Part shown: positions 37,282-45,800 of the stretch, piece by piece
Numbering within the stretch: position 1 is the first letter of the stretch
Layout: each line of letters starts with the position of its first letter
NCBI GenBank assembly: GCA_002862435.1
Contig: PKDC01000006.1
Span: 1-64,000 of the forward strand
Direction of reading: 5' to 3'
Length of the DNA stretch: 64,000 bases
Source: Pseudomonadota bacterium
GTDB taxonomy: Bacteria > Pseudomonadota > Gammaproteobacteria > UBA5335
The notes under the pieces: model-generated
Databases searched by the model: none
The model's input: only the letters and a program-made list of their open reading frames with translations
Told to the model about the DNA's origin: nothing
Translations under genes and position numbers: made by a program

Positions 37282-37306
37282 AAAAAAATCCCGGCGGAGC
37301 CGGGAT
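37282..37306 (-). terminator. Intrinsic terminator after the NCS2-type permease gene
   Basis: On the minus strand ATCCCGGC pairs with GCCGGGAT (37306-37289) around a GGA-like loop, followed by TTTTTTTA (37288-37281). It lies about 70 bases after the permease stop and separates the biuret-type cluster from the GST-photolyase pair. Confidence 0.8.
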
Positions 37307-37376
37307 CAAAGGTGCCATGAAGCATCAGGAAGCAAAGACCATCAATTCCTTGATGAATCGATCGGTTGCAGCAAAA

Positions 37377-38954
37377 TCACAGGGCCGGCTGCTCCAGTCC
37401 GTGATCGCTGAGCGGTGCTGTTTGGCTGGCGGACATGGTCAGGCGCGCGCAGCCATAGAGCATCCCCGCCACCACCAGGTAGCCGAAGGCAACGGTCGGG
37501 CTCTGCGCCAGGCCGATCGCCTCGCTGTGCATGAACCCGAAGAAGGTCATTACGGAGCCGGCCAGCGCGAAGCCCGCCGCCCGGCCATAGGCGCGGTCGA
37601 TGATGCAGGCCGTGACGGCCGCCAGGATCAGGCTGGTCAGGATGGCGCCGCTGCCGAGCAGTTCCAGCCCGTGGTAAAGCACGCCGCTGCCGGCCAGCTT
37701 GTCGATGCCGACCGCGGCGGCGTTGGTGCCGGCGGCGCCCAGTGCGTTGTCGATCATCAGCTTGCCCCAACCGGCCACCTGGGGAATCAGCGACAGGATG
37801 ATGGCCGGGGCGTGGTTCTTGGGGGTTTCCTGGAAGGCCTGGGCGCCGATCAGCATGCCGATGTAGAGCAGGATCGGCGAGATGGCCACCACCGGAATCA
37901 GCGCCATCATCACCGCCAGAATGCCGAACCAGGACAGGATCAGCACCATCACGCCGGTGGCCGCCGAATAACCGATGCGCCCGCCGATGGCCTTCCAGCC
38001 CGGATGGCCGATGTACACGGCGTTGATGAAGGGGTTGCCCAGCAGGCAGCCGATCAGGCTCACCACGCCGTCGGCGGTGATGACGCGAGTGGTGGGGAAA
38101 TGGTCGCCGCCGGCCTCGGCGCTTTCCACGTTGTCCATGGCCTCGACCAAATCGTAGATGCCGAACGGAATGGCGGTGACCAGGATCACACTGAGGTATT
38201 CGAAGCCACCAAACACATGACCGATCGCCGGCAGCGGCACCGAGAAGCCGAAGCTCGCGAACGACGCTCCGAGCTTGTCCAGACTCATGCCGCCGAAGTT
38301 GAAGCCAAACACAAGTCCGCCCCAGGCAATCAGCGAACCGACGCCGATCGCCACCAGACCGGCCGGGATGCCCTTCCAGTAGCGCACGCCGCCGAACCAG
38401 CTCGCCAGCAGGATGGCAAAGCAGGCCAGGCCGATCACCGGGTCCATGTACATTTCAAGCGCCGGGCGCATGGCAATGAAGGCGATCGACACGCCGGCGA
38501 GCGCCCCCAGCAGCGCCGCGCGCGGGGTGATCTTCTTGATCCACGGCGCGACAAAGCCGCCCGCCATGAGCACGAAGCTCTGCACGAACACCCAGGTCAG
38601 CCCGGCCTCCCAGCCCTTGATCGGGTCACCGCTGGCGGCTGCGATCGGCAGCATGATCACGAACACCACGACGAACATGTGCGGCACGCTGATGCCCGAT
38701 GGCAGCGCGCAGACCGTGTCGCGGCCTTCCTTCTTGGCCAGCCGGTAGGCCAGCCAGGCGTAGTAGATCGTGGACAGGAACAGCATCAGCCCGGTGGCCG
38801 GCAGAATGCGTCCGAACACGATGTCGTCCGGCAGCTTGATGACATACCGCAGCAGCGCCGTCAGCGTGAGCAGGTTGACCAGGATGTTGGTGCCGAAGCC
38901 GAAGAAGGCGTTCCAGTCGCCGGGGCTCCACAGAGCGGGTTTGGATTCAGTCAT
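37377..38954 (-). CDS. NCS2-like nucleobase-type permease
   Basis: A 525-residue inner-membrane protein with about 12-14 hydrophobic helices. It resembles the nucleobase/ascorbate (NCS2) superfamily in the xanthine/uracil permease broad group: ALPSGISVPHMFVVVFV near residue 87, the conserved acidic helix IPFGIYDLVEAMDNVESAEAGGD, and CLLGNPFINAVYIGHPGWKAIGGRIGY. The ATG at 38954 is the first Met with family resemblance. It follows the isochorismatase-like hydrolase gene by 17 bases and is last in that unit. The substrate may be biuret, triuret or a related ureide, inferred only from context. Confidence 0.85.
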   Translation of the reverse strand: MTESKPALWSPGDWNAFFGFGTNILVNLLTLTALLRYVIKLPDDIVFGRILPATGLMLFLSTIYYAWLAYRLAKKEGRDTVCALPSGISVPHMFVVVFVIMLPIAAASGDPIKGWEAGLTWVFVQSFVLMAGGFVAPWIKKITPRAALLGALAGVSIAFIAMRPALEMYMDPVIGLACFAILLASWFGGVRYWKGIPAGLVAIGVGSLIAWGGLVFGFNFGGMSLDKLGASFASFGFSVPLPAIGHVFGGFEYLSVILVTAIPFGIYDLVEAMDNVESAEAGGDHFPTTRVITADGVVSLIGCLLGNPFINAVYIGHPGWKAIGGRIGYSAATGVMVLILSWFGILAVMMALIPVVAISPILLYIGMLIGAQAFQETPKNHAPAIILSLIPQVAGWGKLMIDNALGAAGTNAAAVGIDKLAGSGVLYHGLELLGSGAILTSLILAAVTACIIDRAYGRAAGFALAGSVMTFFGFMHSEAIGLAQSPTVAFGYLVVAGMLYGCARLTMSASQTAPLSDHGLEQPAL

Positions 38955-38971
38955 GGTCAGGTCCCCCAAGA

Positions 38972-39664
38972 TTAGGCAATGGATGACAAGCCCGCTGAGC
39001 TCGGGCTCAAGGCGGCCAGGATTCGCGTTGAATCGGATACCCAGCCGAAAATGCCGCCCTGCGCCGTGATCATGGCCAGAGCCGCCTGCTGGAATTCGGG
39101 AAAATAGGAGCCCACGGCGTCGGCGGGCACGATGCACTTGAAACCCCGGTCATTGGCTTCACGCACGGTGGTGTGCACGCACACCTCGGTGGTAACGCCA
39201 CATACGATCAGTGACTGAATCCCCCCATTGGCGAGAATCAGCGCCAGATCGGTCTGGTAGAACGCCCCCTTGCCCGGCTTGTCGATCACGGGCTCGCCCG
39301 GTGCGGGCGCAAGCTCCGGGATAATGCCGTGACCCGGCTCGCCCCGGATCAGGATGCGCCCCATCGGCCCGACCTCACCAATGCGCCGGGGCGGATGACC
39401 GCGACTGATCTTGGCGGGCGGGGCATCGGCAAGGTCCGGCCGGTGTCCCTCGCGGGTGTGGATGACCATCATCCCGACGCCCCGTGCTGCGACCAGTAAA
39501 GCCTTGCAGGGCGCAATGGTGCTCCGCAGCAGGGACACGTCATTGCCCAGCATCTCCCCGAATCCCCCCGGTTCGAGGAAATCGCGTTGCATGTCGATCA
39601 GGATCAGCGCAGTAGTAGCCGGTTCGAATCGAACCGGTTCGGGTTGGGCATCCAACAACAGCAT
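38972..39664 (-). CDS. Isochorismatase-like cysteine hydrolase, BiuH paralogue (candidate triuret hydrolase)
   Basis: A 230-residue cytosolic amidohydrolase of the isochorismatase-like superfamily. The catalytic triad is visible as Asp24 (LIDMQRDF), Lys129 ([10 protein letters not shown]) and Cys162 (GVTTEVCVHTT). It shares [12 protein letters not shown] and RGEPGHGIIPELAP with the BiuH protein at 40235-40921. It differs in the substrate lid (EPGGFGEMLGND versus [13 protein letters not shown]) and lacks the basic KRWRSRR segment. A triuret hydrolase (TrtA) from Herbaspirillum belongs to the same superfamily and acts just before BiuH, so this gene is a candidate. That substrate is my inference. 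GGGGAGG precedes the ATG by five bases. Confidence 0.85.
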   Translation of the reverse strand: MLLLDAQPEPVRFEPATTALILIDMQRDFLEPGGFGEMLGNDVSLLRSTIAPCKALLVAARGVGMMVIHTREGHRPDLADAPPAKISRGHPPRRIGEVGPMGRILIRGEPGHGIIPELAPAPGEPVIDKPGKGAFYQTDLALILANGGIQSLIVCGVTTEVCVHTTVREANDRGFKCIVPADAVGSYFPEFQQAALAMITAQGGIFGWVSDSTRILAALSPSSAGLSSIA

Positions 39665-39702
39665 GACAACCTCCCCGGCCTCTCAGCCACTTCATGCATC
39701 GT

Positions 39703-39712
39703 TGTATACAAT
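39703..39712. promoter_or_regulatory. Candidate GntR/FadR-type operator before the hydrolase-permease unit
   Basis: TTGTATACAA is a perfect 10-bp palindrome and fits the t-n-GTa/tAC-n-a pattern of the FadR branch of GntR regulators. It lies 39 bases before the hydrolase ATG at 39664. Read on the minus strand, the surrounding 18 bases match the site before the tsx-like gene at 14 positions. A TATACA inside it could also serve as the -10 box, so a bound repressor would block the promoter. The interval 39665-39875 holds no gene. Confidence 0.55.
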
Positions 39713-39875
39713 GCAACGAGCGTACCACCCTGAATTTTCCATCCTGGGCGCCTCGAAAAGAATCAACTATTTGATTTTATTTTGGAAAAAATCCATGGGG
39801 CAAAGCCGTCCAGGGAATGGCGTGCACTCTCCTGGCACGACCGGCCGACTGCGCCCCAGACTGGCGCAGCCGCCT

Positions 39876-40238
39876 TCACAAAAAACGCACCGGCCGCGCC
39901 CAGATTGCCAGCACCACACACCCCAGCGGACTCTGCACCGCATGGCAGGAACCAGGCGCATTGACCAGCAAGGTGCCGGACGCATAGTGGCCGCGCTCAT
40001 CCTGCTGGACGCCCTGCAGCACCAGGATGTGTTCATAGCCCTCATGGGCATGGGCGGGCACGCTGGCTCCCGGCGCGTAGCGCAGCAAGGCCGCGCGCGG
40101 ACCGTCTGGGCCGGCATCGTAAAGGGGCACTTGTTCAACGCCTTCGCGGAATGGCTCCCAATGCCAGGCCGCGACGTCGAACGCGCCATTCTGAAACAGG
40201 GTCAAGATCCGGCTGGGGAAATCCGGTGCATCGTTCAT
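39876..40238 (-). CDS. Cupin-domain protein (ChrR-like)
   Basis: A 120-residue single-domain cupin. The metal-binding motif 1 reads [19 protein letters not shown], with the two His and the Glu/His in place, and motif 2 is weaker ([11 protein letters not shown]). The start at 40238 overlaps the biuH stop by four bases (ATGA), so the two are translated together. The fold resembles ChrR-type cupins, which can act as sensors or enzymes. A function in biuret metabolism is inferred only from the tight linkage. It might sense the substrate or product, or act on a toxic by-product. Confidence 0.8.
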   Translation of the reverse strand: MNDAPDFPSRILTLFQNGAFDVAAWHWEPFREGVEQVPLYDAGPDGPRAALLRYAPGASVPAHAHEGYEHILVLQGVQQDERGHYASGTLLVNAPGSCHAVQSPLGCVVLAIWARPVRFL

Positions 40239-40921
40239 CGGCCAAGCGCCGCGAGCAGGGCCGATGACTCGGCCACCGCGCCGAATACCCCGCCCTGCAT
40301 CTTGATCATGTGCAACGCCGCGCGGTGATTGCCGGGGTCTGTCGCGCCACAGCAATCGGCCAGCAACAGACACTCGAAGCCGCGGTCATTGGCCTCGCGC
40401 ATCGTGGTGTGCACGCAGACATCGGTGGTGATGCCGGTCAGGATCAGATTGCGCACGCCGCGCAAATTCAGCATGAGTTCGAGATCCGTGGCGCAAAACG
40501 AGCCCTTGCCCGGCTTGTCGATCACCGGCTCGCCGGGCAAGGGCGCCAGCTCCGGAATGATTTCCCAGCCCGGCTCGCCGCGCACCAGAATCCTGCCGCA
40601 GGGACCGGGGTCGCCGATGCCCGCGCCAATGCGCCGCGAGCGCCAGCGCTTGTTGGCCGGCAGGTCGGCCAGATCCGGCCGATGCCCCTCGCGGGTATGG
40701 AAGATGTGGAAGCCTCCGGCGCGAAAGGCCGCGAGCACGGCGTGGATGGGCGCAATGGGCGCACGGGTCAGCGACAGGTCGTAGCCCATCTTGTCGACAT
40801 AGCCGCCGACACCACAAAAATCCGTCTGCATGTCGATCACGATCAACGCTGTGTTTTGCGGGCGCAGGTCGCCGTCGAAGGGCCAGGGATAGGGGTCGGC
40901 GTCGAGGGTGCGTTCGGCCAT
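40235..40921 (-). CDS. biuH: Biuret hydrolase (biuret amidohydrolase)
   Basis: Hydrolyses biuret to allophanate and ammonia in the cytoplasm. The 228-residue protein is very close to the BiuH sequence I remember from Rhizobium leguminosarum. The start is [11 protein letters not shown] and the lid reads [16 protein letters not shown]. Long shared segments are [20 protein letters not shown] and [16 protein letters not shown]. The predicted triad Asp30, Lys136 and Cys169 keeps the spacing of Asp36, Lys142, Cys175 in that enzyme. Upstream lies the ABC transporter ATPase gene (63 bases away), downstream the cupin. TTGTT-N4-AACAA at 40952-40965 is a weak operator-like repeat in front of it. Confidence 0.9.
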   Translation of the reverse strand: MAERTLDADPYPWPFDGDLRPQNTALIVIDMQTDFCGVGGYVDKMGYDLSLTRAPIAPIHAVLAAFRAGGFHIFHTREGHRPDLADLPANKRWRSRRIGAGIGDPGPCGRILVRGEPGWEIIPELAPLPGEPVIDKPGKGSFCATDLELMLNLRGVRNLILTGITTDVCVHTTMREANDRGFECLLLADCCGATDPGNHRAALHMIKMQGGVFGAVAESSALLAALGR

Positions 40922-40984
40922 GGATTGAAACTCCTTGCGTTGTGCTACGGATTGTTCTGCAACAAGCGCGCCGCGCGACTTGTC

Positions 40985-42538
40985 TCAATGTCCCGCTGCC
41001 ATGTGGCGGCCGATCTCGGCGCGATCGGCCATGGCAACGGGAACTTCGTGGACAATATGGCCGCCGCTGATCACCAGCAGGCGGTCGGCAAGCTGCAGCA
41101 ATTCGTCGAGATCGTCGCTGGCGACGAGCACCGCCGCACCGGAATTGCGCGCCTGCACCAGCCGCGCGTGCACGTCGGCGACCGCCTTGAAGTCGAGACC
41201 GAATGCCGGGTTGGCGACGATCAACACGTTCACCGGCTCCGACAGCTCGCGCGCCAGCACGGCGCGCTGCACATTGCCGCCGGACAGCGTCGTGATCGGC
41301 CGCGTTGGATCGGCGGGGCTTACGTTGAAGGCCTGAATACGCGCACGCGCCTGCGCGCGAATGGCGCCGTAATGGATGAAACCGCCCCGGCCGATCGGCG
41401 GGCGGTCAAAATTGCGCAGCGCCATGTTGTCCGCAACGCTGAGCTTGCCGACGCAGCCCTTGAACAGCGGCTCTTCCGGCAGGCTGAAGACGCGATGCCG
41501 GCGCATCTGGGCGCGCGTTGCCTGGTAGGCCTCACCGTCGATCCGGATTGTCCCGGCGCTGGCCTGGCGTTGACCCGTCAAGGCCTCGATCAGCTCCTTC
41601 TGGCCGTTGCCGGAAATGCCGGCGAGGCCGACCAGCTCGCCACCGTTCACATGCAGCGAGACTGCGTGCACGCGCGGCAGGCCACGATCGTCGCGCACGC
41701 TGAGCCGATCCGCTACCAGTCGCGCGGCGGTGGACGACGCCACGCGCGGCAGCGCACGCGTCTCGGTTGCGGCGGCAAGCTCGCCGATCTCTGTCTCGCC
41801 CATGATCCAGCGCGCCATGCGCTCGTGCGTCGCCTCCGTCACCGGCGATTGCGCCACCATGCGGCCGCGCCGCAGAACCGTGACCTCATCGGCGTACGCC
41901 AGCACCTCGCCGAACTTGTGCGTGATCATCAGCACCGTGATCTCGCCGCGATGCGCCATATCGCGCAGCAGGCCGAGCACCTCGTCGGCCTCCTGCACGG
42001 TCAGCACCGAGGTTGGCTCATCGAGGATCAGCAGGCGGTGCTTCAGGTACAGCTGCTTGAGGATCTCCAGCTTCTGCTTTTCGCCCGCGCCCAGGCTGGC
42101 AACGGGCGCATCCAGCGATAGACGGAACGGCGCGCTGTCCATGAATGCGTCCAGCGCCGCGCGCGTGCGGCGCCACGGGATGCGCCAGGGCAGGCGACCA
42201 CGCGCCAGCAAGAGGTTTTCGGCGACGGTGAAGCCCGGCGCCACCGTGAAATGCTGGTAGACCATGCCGATGCCGAGCTGCTGCGCCGCGCGCGGCGAAC
42301 CGATCTCGACTTCGCGCTCATCGAGCAGGATCTGGCCTTGATCCAGGGGCTGATAGCCGATCAGGCCCTTCACCAGCGTGCTCTTGCCGGCGCCGTTTTC
42401 GCCAAGCAGGGCATGCACCGTACCGGGCGCGACGCGCAATGAAACTGCATCGAGCGCGCGAAACGCGCCAAAGGATTTGCCGGCGCCAATCACTTCCAGC
42501 GCGATTGATTGCCCGGCGTGACGCGCGACAGCGTTCAT
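40985..42538 (-). CDS. BMP-type ABC transporter, double ATP-binding protein
   Basis: A 517-residue ATPase with two fused nucleotide-binding domains, as in the RbsA/YufO (NupA) group that energises nucleoside-type importers. Domain 1: Walker A GENGAGKST (46-54), Q-loop VYQHFTVAPGFTVAENLLL, an odd signature LGAGEKQKLEILKQL, Walker B LLILDEPTSVL. Domain 2: Walker A is replaced by GISGNGQKEL, the signature is TLSGGNVQRAVLARELS and Walker B VLIVANPAFGLD. Loss of a normal second Walker A is usual in this group. It belongs with the two permeases and the BMP protein upstream. Confidence 0.92.
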   Translation of the reverse strand: MNAVARHAGQSIALEVIGAGKSFGAFRALDAVSLRVAPGTVHALLGENGAGKSTLVKGLIGYQPLDQGQILLDEREVEIGSPRAAQQLGIGMVYQHFTVAPGFTVAENLLLARGRLPWRIPWRRTRAALDAFMDSAPFRLSLDAPVASLGAGEKQKLEILKQLYLKHRLLILDEPTSVLTVQEADEVLGLLRDMAHRGEITVLMITHKFGEVLAYADEVTVLRRGRMVAQSPVTEATHERMARWIMGETEIGELAAATETRALPRVASSTAARLVADRLSVRDDRGLPRVHAVSLHVNGGELVGLAGISGNGQKELIEALTGQRQASAGTIRIDGEAYQATRAQMRRHRVFSLPEEPLFKGCVGKLSVADNMALRNFDRPPIGRGGFIHYGAIRAQARARIQAFNVSPADPTRPITTLSGGNVQRAVLARELSEPVNVLIVANPAFGLDFKAVADVHARLVQARNSGAAVLVASDDLDELLQLADRLLVISGGHIVHEVPVAMADRAEIGRHMAAGH

Positions 42539-42545
42539 GCGGCGC

Positions 42546-43463
42546 TCATCGGGTCAGCGACAGCTCGCCGGGCGTACCGGCCAGTGTCTGGCGCGGCCGG
42601 GAGCTGGCGATCATGATGCCCAGGGTCAGCGCGTAGGGTACGGCGTTGAACAGGTGATAGCCCCAAGTGACGCCGATGGATTGCAGCGCAGGGCCGAGCG
42701 CGCCGGCTGCGCCAAACAGCAGCGCCGCTGCCAGGCAGCCCAGCGGCCGCCAGCGCGCGAAAATCACCAGCGCCACGGCCATGATGCCCTGACCGCTCGA
42801 TAGCCCTTCACTCCACGACCCCGGATAGGACAGCGACAAATAGGCGCCGCCAACGCCGGCGAAAGCCCCGCCGATAGCGGTCGCGGCGATACGCACCTTG
42901 AGCACCGGATACGCCAGTGCGCGCGCCGTGCCTTCGTGATCGCCCACCAGCCGCAGCGCGAGACCCAGCGCCGTGCTGCGCAGGCCCCAGTGCAGCAGCA
43001 GCGCCAGCGCGATGCCGATGGGGAACAGCGCGTTCACCGCCAGCGCGCTCTGCCAGCGCGGATCGCCACTCCAGGCCCCAAGCGCAAGACTGGGCAGTTG
43101 CGGCGCCTGCGGCTGGATATAGGGCTTGCCGAGAAAGAACGCGAGTCCGGTGCCGAGCAGCATCAGCGCGATGCCGAAGGCGATGTCGTTGACGCGCGGC
43201 AGCGAGCACGCCAGGCCATGCAACAGGCCCAGCATCAACCCCACGCCGGCGGCGCAGCCGACGCCGATCCAGGCCGACTGCGTCAGATAGGAGACCGCGT
43301 AGCCACACATCGCGCCCGACACCAGAATGCCTTCCAGGCCCAGATTCACGCGCCCACTCTTCTCGGTGATGCACTCACCCAGGCTCACGAACAGATAGGG
43401 CGTGCCGACGCGCACCGCGCCGGCGATCATACCGATGGCCAGCGTGACCAGCGCCTCAGACAC
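42546..43463 (-). CDS. BMP-type ABC transporter permease (YufQ/NupC-like)
   Basis: A 305-residue permease with about 8-10 helices, starting MSEALVTLAIGMIAGAVRVG and containing GECITEKSGRVNLGLEGILVSGAM, the standard segment in this subunit. It shares eight bases with the first permease gene and ends seven bases before the ATPase gene. With the ATPase and the other permease it forms the inner-membrane channel of the importer. Confidence 0.9.
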   Translation of the reverse strand: MSEALVTLAIGMIAGAVRVGTPYLFVSLGECITEKSGRVNLGLEGILVSGAMCGYAVSYLTQSAWIGVGCAAGVGLMLGLLHGLACSLPRVNDIAFGIALMLLGTGLAFFLGKPYIQPQAPQLPSLALGAWSGDPRWQSALAVNALFPIGIALALLLHWGLRSTALGLALRLVGDHEGTARALAYPVLKVRIAATAIGGAFAGVGGAYLSLSYPGSWSEGLSSGQGIMAVALVIFARWRPLGCLAAALLFGAAGALGPALQSIGVTWGYHLFNAVPYALTLGIMIASSRPRQTLAGTPGELSLTR

Positions 43464-44526
43464 GGGCAGGCTCCGCCGGCGCGGACAGCTGTAACTGCCA
43501 GCGGCCGATGCGGCCGTTGAAAGCCTCCCATGCCAGCAGATTTGCGAAAATCAGGCCTTGCAGCACCAGCGTCGCCGCATCGGGCAAATCAAGCCGCCGC
43601 TGCAGCAGGCTGCCGCTGGCGCCGATGCCGCCAACCAGAATCGCGCAGACGATGACCACCAGCGGATTCTGCCGCGCCGCGAACGCCACCAGGATGCCGG
43701 CCGTGCCGTAGCCAGACAGCAAGGACGCATTTGCACTGCCCTGCACGGCGGCAACTTCGAACATGCCGGCCAGACCCGCGGCCGCGCCGCCGGCAAAGCA
43801 GGCGCCGACGATGAGCGCATTGACTGGCAGGCCGACCAGCCGCGCCGCCTGCGCATTGCCGCCCACCACATTCAGTGCGAATCCGGGCACGCTCCAGCGC
43901 ATGAACACCCAGGCCGCGATGCAGAACAGCGCGCCGACGGCAAAGCCCCAGTGCGTGTCGAGACCCGGCAGGGTACCGATCATCCAGCCAGCCGGCAGGG
44001 GCGGTGTCGAGGGCTTGTTGAGGCTGGCCGGGTCGCGCAGAGCGCCTTCCACCAGATGATTGAACAGCGCAATGGCGACATACGAGAGCAGCAGCGAGCC
44101 AATTGTTTCGTTGACGCCGCGCCATTGCCGCAGCGCGCCGCTGGCGGCGATCCACAAACCACCGGTGAGTGCACCAGCCAGGGCCATCAGGGGAAGTGCA
44201 ATGGTCGGCGACAGGCTCGGCGCGGCCATGGCGATCGATCCCGCCGCGAGGCCGCCGAGCGCGAGCGCACCCTCGCCACCGATGATGATGAGCCCAGCCC
44301 GCGCCGGCAGCACCACGCACAGCGCCGTCAACATCAAGGGCGCGGCGCGTTGCAGTGTGTTGGCGAAGGCAAACGCGGAGCCGAATGCGCCCTTGACCAT
44401 CAGTTGCAGAGCTTCGGTCGCCGGAACGCCATGCAGTTCCAGAAACGCACTGAACATCGCCAGCGCCGAGAGCACCGCCAACAGCGTCGGCAGGCCACCG
44501 AGCGCTGTGCGCAGAACCGCCCGCAT
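43456..44526 (-). CDS. BMP-type ABC transporter permease (YufP/NupB-like)
   Basis: A 356-residue permease. The start MRAVLRTALGGLPTLLAVLSA at 44526 shares one base with the stop of the binding-protein gene (TGATG). The segment LPARAGLIIIGGEGALALGGLAAG corresponds to the conserved loop of this permease type. An alternative start upstream in frame gives a highly basic, improbable stretch. It pairs with the YufQ-like subunit. Confidence 0.9.
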   Translation of the reverse strand: MRAVLRTALGGLPTLLAVLSALAMFSAFLELHGVPATEALQLMVKGAFGSAFAFANTLQRAAPLMLTALCVVLPARAGLIIIGGEGALALGGLAAGSIAMAAPSLSPTIALPLMALAGALTGGLWIAASGALRQWRGVNETIGSLLLSYVAIALFNHLVEGALRDPASLNKPSTPPLPAGWMIGTLPGLDTHWGFAVGALFCIAAWVFMRWSVPGFALNVVGGNAQAARLVGLPVNALIVGACFAGGAAAGLAGMFEVAAVQGSANASLLSGYGTAGILVAFAARQNPLVVIVCAILVGGIGASGSLLQRRLDLPDAATLVLQGLIFANLLAWEAFNGRIGRWQLQLSAPAEPARV

Positions 44527-45632
44527 CAGCCGCCGACCGTGCCGATGACGCCCTCGACCAGGTAGTTCATGCTCTCCAGCGCAATGTCCGTCTGGGCATG
44601 GGTGGTGCCGGCGGCGATCACGGTCTTGCCGGTGTTGTCCTTCAACGGGCCTTTGAAGATGTCGAACTTGCCGGCGATCATCGCGGCCTTGGTCGCGTCG
44701 ATCGCCGTCCTGGCGGCGGGCGGCGTCACCGCGGTGTAAGCGGACATGCGCACGAAGCCGTCCTTGAGCCCGCCGCGCGTCATGTTCGCGAAGGGCGCGC
44801 CGGATTGCGCGGCGCTGACGTACTGTTTGTACACCGTCTCCCAGTTCCACTCCGCACCGGTCAGGTAAAACTTGGGGGCGAGCACCGACTGGTCGGCGTG
44901 ATAGCCGCAGACGTACATGCCGCGCTTGGCCGCGGTCTCGACCAGCACCTTCGGGCTGTCGACGTGGCAGGTCACCACGTCGACGCCCTGATCGGCCAGC
45001 GCGTTGGTGGATTCGGCTTCCTTGACCGGCATCGACCAGTCACCGGTGAAAATCACCTGCGTGGTGATGTCCGGCTTGATCGAGCGCGCGCCCATGGTGA
45101 AGGCGTTGATGTTGCGCAGCACCTGCGGGATGGGTTTAGCGGCAACAAAGCCGATCTTCTTGCTCTTGGTGGCGTGGCCGGCAGCGATGCCATTGAGGTA
45201 CTGGCATTCGTCGATGTAGCCGAAGTAGCTGCCGACGTTGACCGGGTCCTTGCCCGCCTGCCATAGCCCCCCGCAGTGCGCGAAACGCACCTTCGGATAC
45301 TTCGGCGCCAGCTTCACCGCATGCGCGAAATAGCCGAAGGAGGTGACGAAGATCAGTGCAGCGCCATCCTCCACGATCATCGCCTCCATCGCTTTCTCGA
45401 CCGCGACGGTTTCGGGCACGTTCTCCTGCTCGATCACCTTCAGCCCGGGCAGGCCCTTCAGCTTGGCAATGGCTTGCGCGTGAGCCTGGTTGTAACCGTA
45501 ATCGTCGTGCGGGCCGACATAGAGCGCGCCGACCGTGAGCGTCTGCGACGCGGCAAGCAGCCGGCCGAAGGGCGCGAGGCCAGCGGCAAGGGCAGCCGTG
45601 GAAATCAGAAACTGGCGACGATCAAGACTCAT
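44526..45632 (-). CDS. BMP family ABC transporter substrate-binding protein
   Basis: A 368-residue periplasmic protein of the basic-membrane-protein (PnrA/NupN) family. The N-terminus has a twin-arginine-type signal (D-R-R-Q-F-L, residues 4-9, then ISTAALAAGL), so export may be by Tat. Typical segments: VGPHDDYGYNQAHAQAIAKL, FVTSFGYFAHAVKLAPKYP and FGYIDECQYLNGIAAGHATKS. The family binds nucleosides or related ureides; in this cluster a biuret-like ligand is inferred. The interval 45633-45800 before it holds no clear promoter or gene. Confidence 0.9.
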   Translation of the reverse strand: MSLDRRQFLISTAALAAGLAPFGRLLAASQTLTVGALYVGPHDDYGYNQAHAQAIAKLKGLPGLKVIEQENVPETVAVEKAMEAMIVEDGAALIFVTSFGYFAHAVKLAPKYPKVRFAHCGGLWQAGKDPVNVGSYFGYIDECQYLNGIAAGHATKSKKIGFVAAKPIPQVLRNINAFTMGARSIKPDITTQVIFTGDWSMPVKEAESTNALADQGVDVVTCHVDSPKVLVETAAKRGMYVCGYHADQSVLAPKFYLTGAEWNWETVYKQYVSAAQSGAPFANMTRGGLKDGFVRMSAYTAVTPPAARTAIDATKAAMIAGKFDIFKGPLKDNTGKTVIAAGTTHAQTDIALESMNYLVEGVIGTVGG

Positions 45633-45800
45633 CTGGAATTGCTCCTGCGCAGGGACTACCGGGATTCAAAATCGCTGGGTCAGCCATGAACTTGCCTCAC
45701 GATTGGGGCAATGCCTGGTTGTGGCTGCAAATCGGACCACTGTCCGAGCGGCATCACACCGGCGCGGCGCGCGGGCACGGCCGGGCATGATCGATTGCGC

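Noticed and set aside
42808-44320. Alternative minus-strand frames overlapping the two BMP-type permeases
   Set aside because: They are very Arg/Gly-rich and out of frame with clear permease sequence.
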